From Paludibacteraceae bacterium (GTDB lineage Bacteria; Bacteroidota; Bacteroidia; Bacteroidales; Paludibacteraceae), in assembly GCA_017938155.1 (NCBI GenBank), contig JAGBCD010000024.1, forward strand, positions 1-45,672: a DNA stretch of 45,672 nucleotides, read 5' to 3'. Of the stretch, positions 17,086 to 25,686 are shown one piece after another; the first letter of the stretch is position 1; each line of letters starts with the position of its first letter. The notes under the pieces were generated by a model. It saw nothing but the letters and a program-made list of their open reading frames with translations, was not told where the DNA came from and did no database searches. The position numbers were made by a program, and so were the translations under genes.

Positions 17086-19659
17086 ATGAAGACACTACGC
17101 AACACAATTATTTTTCTTCTCCTATCATCTACACTTAGCATAGGTGCACAACAAATATCCACATTGTATTTCTTGGATAATTCTCCTTACCGAAGCACTA
17201 TCAACCCAGCACTTCAACCGGTAAGTGATGGATATATCAATATATTACCTTTTGGATTCTATAAAATGGGAATTGGTAACAATGCTTTGACATTGAGCGA
17301 TATTTTGTTCAAATCACCTATTGAAAATGTCACCATCACACCATTACATCCAGATGCTGACAAAAATATGTTTCTCAAAGCTTTGAAAAAGAACAACCTA
17401 ATTGAAGCAAATGTGGACATCACATTACTTGGATTTGGTTTTAGAGTGCGTGAAAATGGATATGCACATTTTTCAATTTCCGAAAAAGTCAATCTAGGCG
17501 CCACCCTACCCCGAGGACTATTTGACTTTATGTTAGGTGGAGGGTTCAAAGACTTAAATGCAACCAACACGATTGACTTAAGTTCATTAGGACTTCAAGC
17601 TAGTGTATATACCGAAGTAGGATTAGGTTATTCACATAAAATCAATGACCAATGGACTGTGGGTGGAAAACTAAAAATCCTTGCAGGAACAGCATATGTC
17701 GGCATGACGCAAAAGACTTTGAAGATTGATGCCAACACTGAAGAATGGAGACTACAAGGATTAGGAGATGTACAAATCAGTGCACCATTGGACTTCAGCA
17801 ATATACCCACAGAAATCGGTCCAAATGGCAATACATTACAAGATTTTTCCGACAATTTACAAAGTACATTGGAAAACTTTGATTACATGTCATTGGTCAA
17901 GCCTGCTGGCATGGGAGCTGCATTTGACTTGGGTATGACGTACAAACCCATCGAACAAATTCAAATATCCGCAGGCATCACCGACTTAGGTTTTATTCAT
18001 TGGAACAAATCCATTAGTTATCAATATGCTTTAGACACTATATACAATGGTGTTGGTAATTTCGAATACAACGACTATGTCGTAGATGGTAGTTTTAGTA
18101 CAGATTCTCTTAGCAACACTATTATCAACAACCTTATAGGGTTAGCTGATGCACTATCACTCCAAGGTAAGAGAGGATTTACGCGCATGCTCAATGCTAA
18201 CCTAAATATTGGAGTAGATGCCAATTTTTGGGACAATAGAATTGGATTAGGAATCTTGAGCAATACGAGACTATATAACAATCGTTTGTATGAAGAGGTT
18301 ACAATAGGAGCAGCACTCAAACCATGCAATTGGTTCAATCTTGCCGTTAGTTATTCCTTACTACACAATGGCAAATATAGCAACATTGGTGCAGGCATTA
18401 GTTTGATGCCTTATGATGGAATCAACATCACATTTTTAGCAGATTATATCCCTACAAATTTTGCAGCAGTTGATGTGAATGGCAAACCTGTATATGCAAT
18501 TCCATACAAAACAAGCAACTTCAATCTTGGCATCGGACTTAGCATCGTATGGGGAACCAACAAGAAAAATAAAGACTCTGACAAAGACGGCATTTGGGAC
18601 CAATTGGATATGTGTCCCAACACACCTGCCAACGTTACGGTGGACAATTTAGGATGTCCTCTCGATGGAGATGGCGATGGAGTAGCCGATTACTTAGATA
18701 GATGCGCTGGAACACCTATGGAAGCATATGGACTCATTGATGACAATGGCTGTCCACTGGACTCTGACAACGACGGAGTTGCAGACTATTTGGACAAATG
18801 CCCCGATACACCTGCAGAAGCATTCGGATTTGTTGATGACAAGGGATGCGCTATTGATACAGATGAAGATGGAGTGCCTGATTGGAAAGATGAATGCCCA
18901 AATACACCTAAAGAAGCAAATGGCTTTGTCAACGAATGGGGTTGCGAAACAGATACCGACCAAGATGGAGTACCTGATTGGAAAGACCAATGCCCTAACA
19001 CGCCAATTGAAGCAATCAGCGCTGTGGATGCCAATGGATGTGAAATAGATACCGACCAAGATGGTGTACCTGATTGGAAAGATCAATGCCCTAACACTCC
19101 TATCGAAGCAAAAGGATTTGTTAATACCGTTGGATGTGAGATTGATACGGACAATGATGAAGTACCAGACTGGAAAGATCAATGTCCTAAAACACCTGGC
19201 TCTATAACCAACAATGGATGTCCTGAAATGAAAAGAGAAGTTAGAAACCTATTGCAAAAAGCGATGCAAGGTATCGAATTTGAAACAGGTAAAGCTATCA
19301 TCAAGAAAAATTCATATGCTTTGCTTGACGAAATTGCTACTACATTCATTGAGAATCCATCCTACATCATTGAGATTCAAGGACATACAGACAACGTGGG
19401 CAATCCAGAAATGAACAAAGAACTTAGTTACAAACGTGCCAATGCTGTTCGAGAATATTTCATTTCCAAAGGTGTTGATGCCAATCGTATGACAGCACGT
19501 GGATATGGTATGGAACAACCAATTGCTGACAATAACACCAAAGCTGGCAGAGCTAAAAATAGACGAGTTCAGTTTGAAATAACTTATGAAACCATCTCGT
19601 ACGAGGTAACTACAATTTCTTCTGATGAACAAGCAAATCAATTAGATTCTATTAAATAA
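17086..19659 (+). CDS. OmpA-family outer-membrane protein with DUF5723 barrel and TSP3 repeats
   Basis: The protein has 857 residues. After a signal peptide (ending SIGAQ), residues about 22-485 match the style of DUF5723 barrel-like proteins (TLYFLDNSPYRSTINPALQP; GFRVRENGYAHFSIS). Residues about 495-712 hold seven thrombospondin type 3-like units, each of the form DxDxDGVPDWKDxCPNTP...GC, expected to bind calcium. Residues about 725-835 are an OmpA C-terminal peptidoglycan-binding domain (IEIQGHTDNVGN, LSYKRANAVREYFISKGVD, RAKNRRVQFEI). It likely anchors the outer membrane to the wall. It has a strong ribosome-binding site and is followed by yebC after 29 bases. Confidence 0.9.
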   Translation: MKTLRNTIIFLLLSSTLSIGAQQISTLYFLDNSPYRSTINPALQPVSDGYINILPFGFYKMGIGNNALTLSDILFKSPIENVTITPLHPDADKNMFLKALKKNNLIEANVDITLLGFGFRVRENGYAHFSISEKVNLGATLPRGLFDFMLGGGFKDLNATNTIDLSSLGLQASVYTEVGLGYSHKINDQWTVGGKLKILAGTAYVGMTQKTLKIDANTEEWRLQGLGDVQISAPLDFSNIPTEIGPNGNTLQDFSDNLQSTLENFDYMSLVKPAGMGAAFDLGMTYKPIEQIQISAGITDLGFIHWNKSISYQYALDTIYNGVGNFEYNDYVVDGSFSTDSLSNTIINNLIGLADALSLQGKRGFTRMLNANLNIGVDANFWDNRIGLGILSNTRLYNNRLYEEVTIGAALKPCNWFNLAVSYSLLHNGKYSNIGAGISLMPYDGINITFLADYIPTNFAAVDVNGKPVYAIPYKTSNFNLGIGLSIVWGTNKKNKDSDKDGIWDQLDMCPNTPANVTVDNLGCPLDGDGDGVADYLDRCAGTPMEAYGLIDDNGCPLDSDNDGVADYLDKCPDTPAEAFGFVDDKGCAIDTDEDGVPDWKDECPNTPKEANGFVNEWGCETDTDQDGVPDWKDQCPNTPIEAISAVDANGCEIDTDQDGVPDWKDQCPNTPIEAKGFVNTVGCEIDTDNDEVPDWKDQCPKTPGSITNNGCPEMKREVRNLLQKAMQGIEFETGKAIIKKNSYALLDEIATTFIENPSYIIEIQGHTDNVGNPEMNKELSYKRANAVREYFISKGVDANRMTARGYGMEQPIADNNTKAGRAKNRRVQFEITYETISYEVTTISSDEQANQLDSIK
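18571..19221 (+). repeat. DNA coding the seven TSP3-type repeats
   Basis: About seven in-frame units of roughly 90-100 bases encode DxDxDGVxDxxDxCPxTP modules inside the OmpA-family gene. Units five and six are nearly identical at the DNA level (starting near 18953 and 19052), so unit number could change by recombination. Confidence 0.8.
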
Positions 19660-19688
19660 TCATTAACTAAATAATTTCATCTTATAAT

Positions 19689-20408
19689 ATGGGACGCGCA
19701 TTTGAATACCGCAAAGCTACAAAATTAAAACGCTGGGGACACATGGCCCGTGTATTTACCAAGTTAGGAAAAGAAATTACAATGGCTGCTCGTGATGGTG
19801 GGCCTGATCCTGATAGCAACCCTCGCCTACGCACATTGATCCAACAATGTAAGAAGGAAAATATGCCTAAAGATAATATTGATCGTGCTATCAAAAAAGC
19901 TACTGATAAATCTTCTGAAGGATACAAAGAAATATGCTATGAAGGATATGGTCCTCATGGAATTGCAATCTTCGTTGAAACCGCTACTGACAACAACATG
20001 CGTACCGTTGCTAACATCCGTTCCTATTTTACAAAACATGGAGGTACGTTAGGAACACAAGGTTGCTTACAATTCTTATTTGATCGTAAAGCATGCTTTA
20101 CTGTTTCTGCCAAAGACGGAATAGATTTGGACGAACTGGAACTTGAACTTATTGATTTCGGAGTAGAAGAGTTAGGCGTTGATGAAGAAGAAGGTACTAT
20201 CGTTATTTATGGAGACTTCAATCAATATTCTCAAATGCAAAAGTACCTTGAAGATAATGGATTTGAAATCCAATCTTGTGAGTTTGTTCGTTTGCCTAAT
20301 GACACCAAGTCACTTACTGATGAACAACGTGAAAGTGTACAAAAATTAATTGACCGTATAGAAGAGGACGAGGATGTGCAAAATGTCTTCACGAATATTG
20401 CTGAATAA
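19689..20408 (+). CDS. yebC: YebC/TACO1-family protein
   Basis: The protein has 239 residues. It begins MGRAFEYRKATKLKRWGHMARVFTKLGKEI, a family hallmark, and continues with NMPKDNIDRAIKKA and YEGYGPHGIAIFVE. YebC proteins were first described as DNA-binding regulators. More recent work links the family to translation through proline-rich stretches, as for mitochondrial TACO1. No DNA target can be seen here. It overlaps the start of rsmG by 35 bases. Confidence 0.92.
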   Translation: MGRAFEYRKATKLKRWGHMARVFTKLGKEITMAARDGGPDPDSNPRLRTLIQQCKKENMPKDNIDRAIKKATDKSSEGYKEICYEGYGPHGIAIFVETATDNNMRTVANIRSYFTKHGGTLGTQGCLQFLFDRKACFTVSAKDGIDLDELELELIDFGVEELGVDEEEGTIVIYGDFNQYSQMQKYLEDNGFEIQSCEFVRLPNDTKSLTDEQRESVQKLIDRIEEDEDVQNVFTNIAE

Positions 20409-21009
20409 ATATTTCACACTTACTTCGCACCAAGAGCAACAATTTGATGCTCTTGGTGAGTTGTATCCTGAATGGAACAGCAAAATCAATGTCATATCAA
20501 GAAAGGATATAGAATTCTTATATGAACATCATATTCTCCATTCACTTTCTATAGCCAAACTAATTGACTTTGAGCCCAATACCTCGTTGTTAGATGTGGG
20601 TACGGGGGGAGGATTTCCTGGAATTCCTTTAGCCATAATGTTCCCTCAATGCCAATTTACTCTCATAGATAGCATTGGAAAAAAAATACGAGTTGCAACC
20701 GAGATTGCACATGCTATAGGATTGTCTAACGTTACATGCATTCAAAAACGCGTAGAACAAGAAAAAAACACGTTTGATTTCATTATATCAAGAGCTGTTA
20801 TGCCACTTCCTGACTTAGTCAAATTGGTTAAAAAGAATATCAGCAAACAACATAAGAATGCTATGCCAAACGGATTGATTACGCTTAAGGGAGGAAACTT
20901 AGATTCTGAGATTCATAATTTTAGGAAAGTGGTTGAAGTAACCAAAATTAATGATCTTTTCGAAGAAGAATTCTTCAAAGAAAAACAATTGGTTTACTTG
21001 CCATTATAG
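20374..21009 (+). CDS. rsmG: 16S rRNA (guanine527-N7)-methyltransferase RsmG (GidB)
   Basis: RsmG methylates G527 of 16S rRNA using SAM. The protein is 211 residues. The family core is visible: EWNSKINVISRKDIEFLYEHHILHSL, then the SAM-binding LLDVGTGGGFPGIPLAI and the FDFIISRAVMPLPDLV segment. The start at 20374 overlaps yebC by 35 bases; an alternative ATG at 20383 would shorten it by three residues. The purine-rich GAGGACGAGG just upstream may help initiation. Confidence 0.92.
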   Translation: MCKMSSRILLNKYFTLTSHQEQQFDALGELYPEWNSKINVISRKDIEFLYEHHILHSLSIAKLIDFEPNTSLLDVGTGGGFPGIPLAIMFPQCQFTLIDSIGKKIRVATEIAHAIGLSNVTCIQKRVEQEKNTFDFIISRAVMPLPDLVKLVKKNISKQHKNAMPNGLITLKGGNLDSEIHNFRKVVEVTKINDLFEEEFFKEKQLVYLPL

Positions 21010-21036
21010 TCATAAATCCTACTATTTAACATACCT

Positions 21037-21600
21037 ATGCAGGTCAAAACTTTTTATTTCAATCCCTATAGAGAATGTACCTATGTACTTCATGATGCCA
21101 ATTGGAAAATAAACGACCAAACGGCTGCTATTATTATAGATGCAGGAATGTACAACTCACGAGAGGAAGAAAGAATCGTTGAATATCTCCAAACAAACAA
21201 CTTAAAACCCCTTCTTTTGCTCGTAACACATGCCCATCCTGATCATATCTGCGGACTAGAATTCATACAAAACAACTACTCTATTCAGGCTATTATTGCT
21301 CCCTCAGAAGGATTATTACCTACACCAAAAGGAATAAACACATCCATCAACGTCTGGGAAACACCTGGTCATAAAGAGGATTGTGTGTGCTACTATTTTC
21401 CAAAAGAACAAATCATTTTTACTGGCGATACATTATTTCAAGGAAGCATCGGACGAACAGACCTACCAGGTGGTGATATGGCTATGCTTTCCAAATCATT
21501 AATGCGTTTAGCTACCCTACCCGATAACACAAAAGTCTATCCTGGGCATGGATATGCAACAACGATAGGTGAAGAAAAAGAATACAATCCTTATATGTAA
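21037..21600 (+). CDS. MBL-fold metallo-hydrolase (glyoxalase II-like)
   Basis: The protein has 187 residues. Metal-binding motifs are THAHPDH, the ligand histidine in TPGHKEDC, the GD of FTGDTLFQGSIGRTDLPGGD, and YPGHG. This arrangement is that of the glyoxalase II/YcbL branch of the metallo-beta-lactamase fold, which hydrolyses thioesters. The substrate cannot be told from sequence. It lacks the C-terminal domain of full glyoxalase II, so YcbL-like is the closest description. It is the last gene of its transcript and ends at a strong terminator. Confidence 0.85.
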   Translation: MQVKTFYFNPYRECTYVLHDANWKINDQTAAIIIDAGMYNSREEERIVEYLQTNNLKPLLLLVTHAHPDHICGLEFIQNNYSIQAIIAPSEGLLPTPKGINTSINVWETPGHKEDCVCYYFPKEQIIFTGDTLFQGSIGRTDLPGGDMAMLSKSLMRLATLPDNTKVYPGHGYATTIGEEKEYNPYM

Positions 21601-21601
21601 T

Positions 21602-21630
21602 AAAAAACATGGAAGTTTTCCATGTTTTTT
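21602..21630. terminator. Bidirectional intrinsic terminator between the MBL gene and luxS
   Basis: A perfect 13-bp stem pairs 21602-21614 (AAAAAACATGGAA) with 21618-21630 around a 3-base loop. The stem is A-rich on one side and T-rich on the other, so it works as a terminator in both directions. It lies between the convergent MBL-fold gene and luxS. Confidence 0.88.
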
Positions 21631-21634
21631 ATTA

Positions 21635-22072
21635 TTAAGAATTGAGTATTTCCGTTAATTTTTGTGCTATATATTTTGCTTCACCCAAATCCAAATCTTT
21701 ATAGTTACCACACTCTTTAGAGGATTGCCCAGGCAGTTTACCTTCATACTGCGCAACAAAATTGCATGCTTGCAAAACTCGTCCTTTTATTTCTTCAATG
21801 GAATGTTCCTTAGAAAACAACACATAAAAACCTGTTGAACATCCCATTGGACCAAAGTAAATAACATCATCATAAGTATTTCGAAAAAAAGTAGCAAATA
21901 GATGTTCTATTGAGTGCATTTGAGTCGTTGTCATAAATGGAGGCGTGTTAGGCTTTATGACACGTATATCATATGTATATACAACATGTTCTCCTACAAC
22001 ATCTGTTCTTGATAAATACAAACCAGGAACCATTGTATCATGATCTACTTCAAAACTTGCTATTCTATTCAT
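21635..22072 (-). CDS. luxS: S-ribosylhomocysteine lyase LuxS
   Basis: LuxS cleaves S-ribosylhomocysteine to homocysteine and DPD, the precursor of autoinducer-2. It takes part in the activated methyl cycle. The protein is 145 residues. Metal ligands are H53 and H57 (HSIEHLFATFFRN) and C121 (SKECGNY). The catalytic cysteine is C78 in GPMGCSTGFY; H11 is in the N-terminal FEVDHDTM. A promoter precedes it. The gene stands alone on the - strand. Whether it serves signalling or only metabolism cannot be decided here. Confidence 0.96.
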   Translation of the reverse strand: MNRIASFEVDHDTMVPGLYLSRTDVVGEHVVYTYDIRVIKPNTPPFMTTTQMHSIEHLFATFFRNTYDDVIYFGPMGCSTGFYVLFSKEHSIEEIKGRVLQACNFVAQYEGKLPGQSSKECGNYKDLDLGEAKYIAQKLTEILNS

Positions 22073-22114
22073 AATCTCATTACATTACTTAATTTTATAT
22101 CTATAATCTTGAGA

Positions 22115-22145
22115 CAAAAGTACTATATTTTTTTTTCTTGAGCAA
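22115..22145 (-). promoter_or_regulatory. luxS promoter
   Basis: On the - strand, TTG (22145-22143) is followed after 20 bases by TACTTTTG (22122-22115). Transcription should begin near 22108, about 36 bases before the luxS ATG. Confidence 0.75.
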
Positions 22146-22227
22146 ATCCTATTCTATATTTCTCAAAAATACATTCTGCGATAGTTCAAATAATAGCCAT
22201 TCTTTTCTTATAACTACTTCAATAGTA

Positions 22228-22412
22228 TCCACTAAAAAATCATAAATTATTCTTCAACTTATTGAAATTAGTAAGTTACGAAGAAAGTTTGTATCCCAAG
22301 GATTTGATTTTGTAAATTTACAACTATTAATTGGGGGTTAAATTTGTATAATATACTATAATTTTGGGGAATGATAAATCTATTTTTTATAAATGTTCCT
22401 TTTTTTAGTGGA
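22228..22412. repeat. Possible small inverted-repeat element (MITE-like)
   Basis: TCCACTAAAAAA at 22228-22239 is the exact reverse complement of TTTTTTAGTGGA at 22401-22412. About half of the next 12 outward bases also match. The enclosed 160 bases are AT-rich and non-coding. This is the size and structure of a miniature transposable element, but I see no clear target-site duplication and no second copy in the window. The two arms could also be chance or a transcription signal. Confidence 0.35.
22310..22323. promoter_or_regulatory. 14-bp perfect palindrome, possible operator
   Basis: TTGTAAATTTACAA reads the same on both strands. It is in the luxS/META-lipoprotein spacer, about 165 bases from the luxS promoter -33. 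Such a site could bind a dimeric regulator. In an AT-rich spacer chance is not excluded. Confidence 0.35.
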
Positions 22413-22515
22413 CCGTAGTGAACATCGTTATTTACACGTTGATTTTTGGCATAATATTTGATACTTATTTATTAAAAAATATTTTATTGTTGTATTCCAA
22501 AATCACTCAAATTAT

Positions 22516-22938
22516 ATGAAACGTATCCATATTGTTAGTATCATACTTAGTATGATGTTGTTAGGAGGATGTAGCAGTACAAAATATCAAATTGACATCA
22601 ACGAACTACCTGGTAAATGGTATGTCCATACCATACAAATGGTTCCTGTTCAAAATTTTATTGATACAGTAGAAGACTCTCCATACTTAATCATAGGAGC
22701 AGACAATACCTTGGCCTATTATGCAGGGTGCAATCAAATGGGAGGGGCTTGGAAATATGAAAAAGGACTATTCTCCGTACACAAAATGTATAGTACCCGA
22801 ATGTTCTGCCACAATGCTATCATTGAAAACAAAATGACAGAAATACTATCGCAAACAATGTATTTGAAACTCAACAAAAATGAATTGATCTTATATGACA
22901 AAAACAAGCATGAACTAATGCGATTAGGTACTAAATAA
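22516..22938 (+). CDS. META/HslJ-like domain lipoprotein
   Basis: The protein has 140 residues. Its lipoprotein signal ends MMLLGGC, with the lipidated cysteine at about 19. The mature part follows the META domain pattern: ELPGKWYVHTI, YYAGCNQMGGAW, then STRMFCHNAIIENKMTEILSQT. META domains occur in HslJ, a novobiocin-resistance and heat-shock protein in E. coli, and in other envelope proteins. Function here is unknown. It is a single-gene unit followed by a terminator. Confidence 0.8.
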   Translation: MKRIHIVSIILSMMLLGGCSSTKYQIDINELPGKWYVHTIQMVPVQNFIDTVEDSPYLIIGADNTLAYYAGCNQMGGAWKYEKGLFSVHKMYSTRMFCHNAIIENKMTEILSQTMYLKLNKNELILYDKNKHELMRLGTK

Positions 22939-22960
22939 TAACGATTCAATACAGCGACCA

Positions 22961-22990
22961 AGAAGAGGGTGTTCCCCTCTTCTTTTTATT
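22961..22990 (+). terminator. Intrinsic terminator after the META lipoprotein
   Basis: A 9-bp stem pairs AGAAGAGGG (22961-22969) with CCCTCTTCT (22975-22983) around a 5-base loop, followed by a T-rich run. It separates this gene from lysS. Confidence 0.85.
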
Positions 22991-23036
22991 TTATCTACAC
23001 CATATGCATAGACGTATGGTAGGATTTAATATAAAT

Positions 23037-23067
23037 TTGTTTTTTTGCAAAAAAAGTATTATCTTTG
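23037..23067 (+). promoter_or_regulatory. lysS operon promoter
   Basis: TTG (23037-23039) and TATCTTTG (23060-23067) are 20 bases apart. The expected transcription start is near 23074, about 42 bases before the lysS ATG. Confidence 0.8.
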
Positions 23068-23115
23068 CAACGTCATTTATGTGTAGTAATTTAAGAGTAA
23101 AATTATAATAATATT

Positions 23116-24660
23116 ATGGAATTATCAGAACAAGAATTAGTTCGCAGACAAAGTTTGCAATCTATGCGTGCTTTGGGTATTGATCCTTACCCTGCTGCTG
23201 AATACATAGTTACAGGTTACTCAACAGATATCAAAGCATCGTTTGTAGATGATGATACGACTGCCACATGGCACACTGGCAAAGAAGTTCGTATAGCTGG
23301 GCGTTTGATGTCTCGACGCATTATGGGTAAAGCCTCATTCATAGAAATACAGGACTCCAAAGGACGTATTCAAGTATATGTCAGTCGTGACGATATTCAA
23401 GCCCCTGTTCCTGAAGGTGAAACGGCTACTACTGTAGAACAACAAATGTACAATGTTGTTTTCAAAAAATTACTTGATATTGGAGATTTTATCGGTATTG
23501 AAGGCTTTGTTTTCCGTACCCAAATGGGCGAAATTTCCGTACATGCAAAAAAAATGACCGTTTTGGCTAAAAGTTTGCGCCCACTGCCTATTGTCAAATA
23601 CAAAGATGGGGTTGCCTACGATGGGTTCAACGACCCTGAACAACGATATCGTCAACGATATGTTGATTTGGTAGTGAACGAAGGAGTCAAAGATGTCTTC
23701 CTCAAACGTGCTACGATTATCCGAACCATGCGTCAAGTATTTGACGAAGCTGGATACACAGAAGTGGAAACTCCTATGTTACAAGCCATTGCAGGAGGTG
23801 CTTCTGCTCGCCCATTCATCACCCACCACAATGCATTAGATGTGGATATGTACATGCGTATCGCCACCGAGTTATACCTCAAAAGACTCATTGTAGGTGG
23901 ATTTGAAGGGGTATATGAGATCGGACGAAACTTCAGAAACGAAGGTATGGATCGAACACACAATCCTGAATTCACATGCATGGAATTATACGTTCAGTAC
24001 AAAGACTACAATTGGATGATGTCCTTCACAGAACAACTATTGGAGAAAATTGCTATTGCAGTCAATGGAACTACAGAAGTCAAGATTGGTGACAACATCG
24101 TCAATTTCAAGGCTCCTTATCGTCGTTTACCTATCTTAGAAGCGATACAAGAGAAAACCGGTTACGACCTATCCACTATGAGTGAGGAAGAGATTCGTCA
24201 AGTGGCAAAAAAATATGGAGTGGAAGATACAGACAAAATGGGTAAAGGCAAACTCATTGATGAGATTTTTGGTGAGACTTGTGAAGGAACCTTTATTCAA
24301 CCTACATTCATCACCGACTATCCAGTAGAAATGTCACCACTTACCAAGATGCACCGTAGCAAACCAGGATTGACAGAGCGCTTCGAACTCATGGTTAATG
24401 GCAAAGAGTTGGCAAATGCGTACAGCGAACTCAACGACCCTATTGATCAATATGAGCGCTTTGTAGAACAAATGAAATTGGCAGACAAAGGCGACGATGA
24501 AGCTATGATTATTGACCATGACTTCATGCGTGCATTGGAATATGGTATGCCACCTACATCCGGAATAGGAATTGGTATTGATCGCCTTGCGATATTTATG
24601 ACAGGACAACCTTCTATCCAAGATGTACTACTATTCCCTACAATGAAACCAGAAAAATAA
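23116..24660 (+). CDS. lysS: Lysyl-tRNA synthetase, class II
   Basis: The enzyme charges tRNA-Lys. It has 514 residues. The N-terminal anticodon-binding OB fold (VRIAGRLMSRRIMGKASFIEIQD) is followed by the class II catalytic core. Motif 2 is YEIGRNFRNEGMDRTHNPEFT and motif 3 is GIGIGIDRLAIFMTG. EFMGKASF-type and KYKDGVAYDGFNDPEQRYRQRYVDL segments are typical of LysS. It leads an operon with gpsA, pgi, the GH3 gene and a WYL gene. The gaps are 18, 21, 8 and 26 bases. Confidence 0.96.
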   Translation: MELSEQELVRRQSLQSMRALGIDPYPAAEYIVTGYSTDIKASFVDDDTTATWHTGKEVRIAGRLMSRRIMGKASFIEIQDSKGRIQVYVSRDDIQAPVPEGETATTVEQQMYNVVFKKLLDIGDFIGIEGFVFRTQMGEISVHAKKMTVLAKSLRPLPIVKYKDGVAYDGFNDPEQRYRQRYVDLVVNEGVKDVFLKRATIIRTMRQVFDEAGYTEVETPMLQAIAGGASARPFITHHNALDVDMYMRIATELYLKRLIVGGFEGVYEIGRNFRNEGMDRTHNPEFTCMELYVQYKDYNWMMSFTEQLLEKIAIAVNGTTEVKIGDNIVNFKAPYRRLPILEAIQEKTGYDLSTMSEEEIRQVAKKYGVEDTDKMGKGKLIDEIFGETCEGTFIQPTFITDYPVEMSPLTKMHRSKPGLTERFELMVNGKELANAYSELNDPIDQYERFVEQMKLADKGDDEAMIIDHDFMRALEYGMPPTSGIGIGIDRLAIFMTGQPSIQDVLLFPTMKPEK

Positions 24661-24678
24661 TTCATAAGAGAGTATTCT

Positions 24679-25665
24679 ATGGATAGAATAGCTATTTTAG
24701 GCTCAGGTTCATGGGCAACTGCACTTGCTAAAATTATTCTAACGAATGTACCTTCCATCAATTGGTATATTCGTAAGCAAGAAGTGATTGATACATTCAA
24801 AGAGACTGGACGAAATCCTCATTACTTGACCAATGCCATCTTTGACCCTGAGCGCATCAATTTCTTCGCTGACATCAACCAAGCCATTGCACAGTCAGAT
24901 ATACTCGTTTTGGTTGTTCCCTCACCCTATGTCAAGCAAGAGTTAAGTCGGGTTCGACGTTCTTTGCGCAAGAAAATTATCATCAGCGCTGTAAAGGGCA
25001 TGATTCCTGACGAGAATATCATTGTTACAGATTGGTTACATTACAAGTTTAATGTTCCATACGAAAATTTAGCTGTGATAGCAGGCCCTTGTCATGCTGA
25101 AGAGATTGCTTTAGATAGATTAAGTTATTTGACTATTGGCTGTCGCGACCGTCAACGTGCCCATGATATTTCAAATCTATTTCGCAATAATTATGTGCAC
25201 ACCACCATTAGTGACGATGTTGAAGGATTAGAATATTCCAGCGTTATGAAAAATATCTATTCCATCGCTGCAGGTATTTGCCGTAGCCTTAGATATGGAG
25301 ATAATTTTCAAGCAGTATTGATGTCCAATGCCATTCAAGAAATCCAACGTTTTACCAATGCTGTATATTTATCTCATCGAAATATTGACGCAAGTGGTTA
25401 TTTAGGTGATATGCTCGTTACTGCCTATTCCAAATTCTCGCGCAATCGACAATTTGGACAAATGATAGGAATGGGCTACTCTGTCAAAGCTGCACAAATC
25501 GAAATGCACATGATTGCAGAAGGATATTTTGGTACCAAATGTATTTATCTTGCCAACAAGCGCATGCAAGTTTCCCTACCTATATTGGATGCCATTTATG
25601 ATATTCTTTACAATCGCCAATCCCCTACTCTGGTTATACAACAACTCACAGAAAAATTAGTTTAA
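24679..25665 (+). CDS. gpsA: Glycerol-3-phosphate dehydrogenase [NAD(P)+]
   Basis: GpsA reduces dihydroxyacetone phosphate to sn-glycerol 3-phosphate for phospholipid synthesis. The protein has 328 residues. The N-terminal dinucleotide-binding loop is ILGSGSWATALAKI. Other conserved parts are DILVLVVPS, KGMIPDENI, AGPCHAEEIA, and the MKNIYSIAAGI segment with the catalytic lysine. The gene is complete and sits 18 bases after lysS. Confidence 0.94.
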   Translation: MDRIAILGSGSWATALAKIILTNVPSINWYIRKQEVIDTFKETGRNPHYLTNAIFDPERINFFADINQAIAQSDILVLVVPSPYVKQELSRVRRSLRKKIIISAVKGMIPDENIIVTDWLHYKFNVPYENLAVIAGPCHAEEIALDRLSYLTIGCRDRQRAHDISNLFRNNYVHTTISDDVEGLEYSSVMKNIYSIAAGICRSLRYGDNFQAVLMSNAIQEIQRFTNAVYLSHRNIDASGYLGDMLVTAYSKFSRNRQFGQMIGMGYSVKAAQIEMHMIAEGYFGTKCIYLANKRMQVSLPILDAIYDILYNRQSPTLVIQQLTEKLV

Positions 25666-25686
25666 TCATTATATTGTTCAAAAACT

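Larger units (their letters stand above)
22073..22515. other. AT-rich spacer without genes
   Basis: This spacer of 443 bases has no credible coding region. It holds the luxS promoter (- strand), a 14-bp palindrome at 22310-22323 and a 12-bp perfect inverted repeat at 22228-22239 and 22401-22412. I see no convincing TTG/TAnnTTTG pair for the lipoprotein gene on the + strand. A lone TAATTTTG at 22359-22366 has no -33 partner at 20 bases. Confidence 0.7.

Noticed and set aside
18694-19182. Open reading frame of 162 codons on the - strand across the TSP3 repeats
   Set aside because: It is a shadow of the repeat codons in the OmpA-family gene. It has no start signal or recognisable protein features.
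21638-22072. luxS and the nearby MBL gene considered as a quorum-sensing cassette
   Set aside because: The genes are convergent and separated by a terminator, and no receptor or transport gene is present. Nothing links them beyond position.
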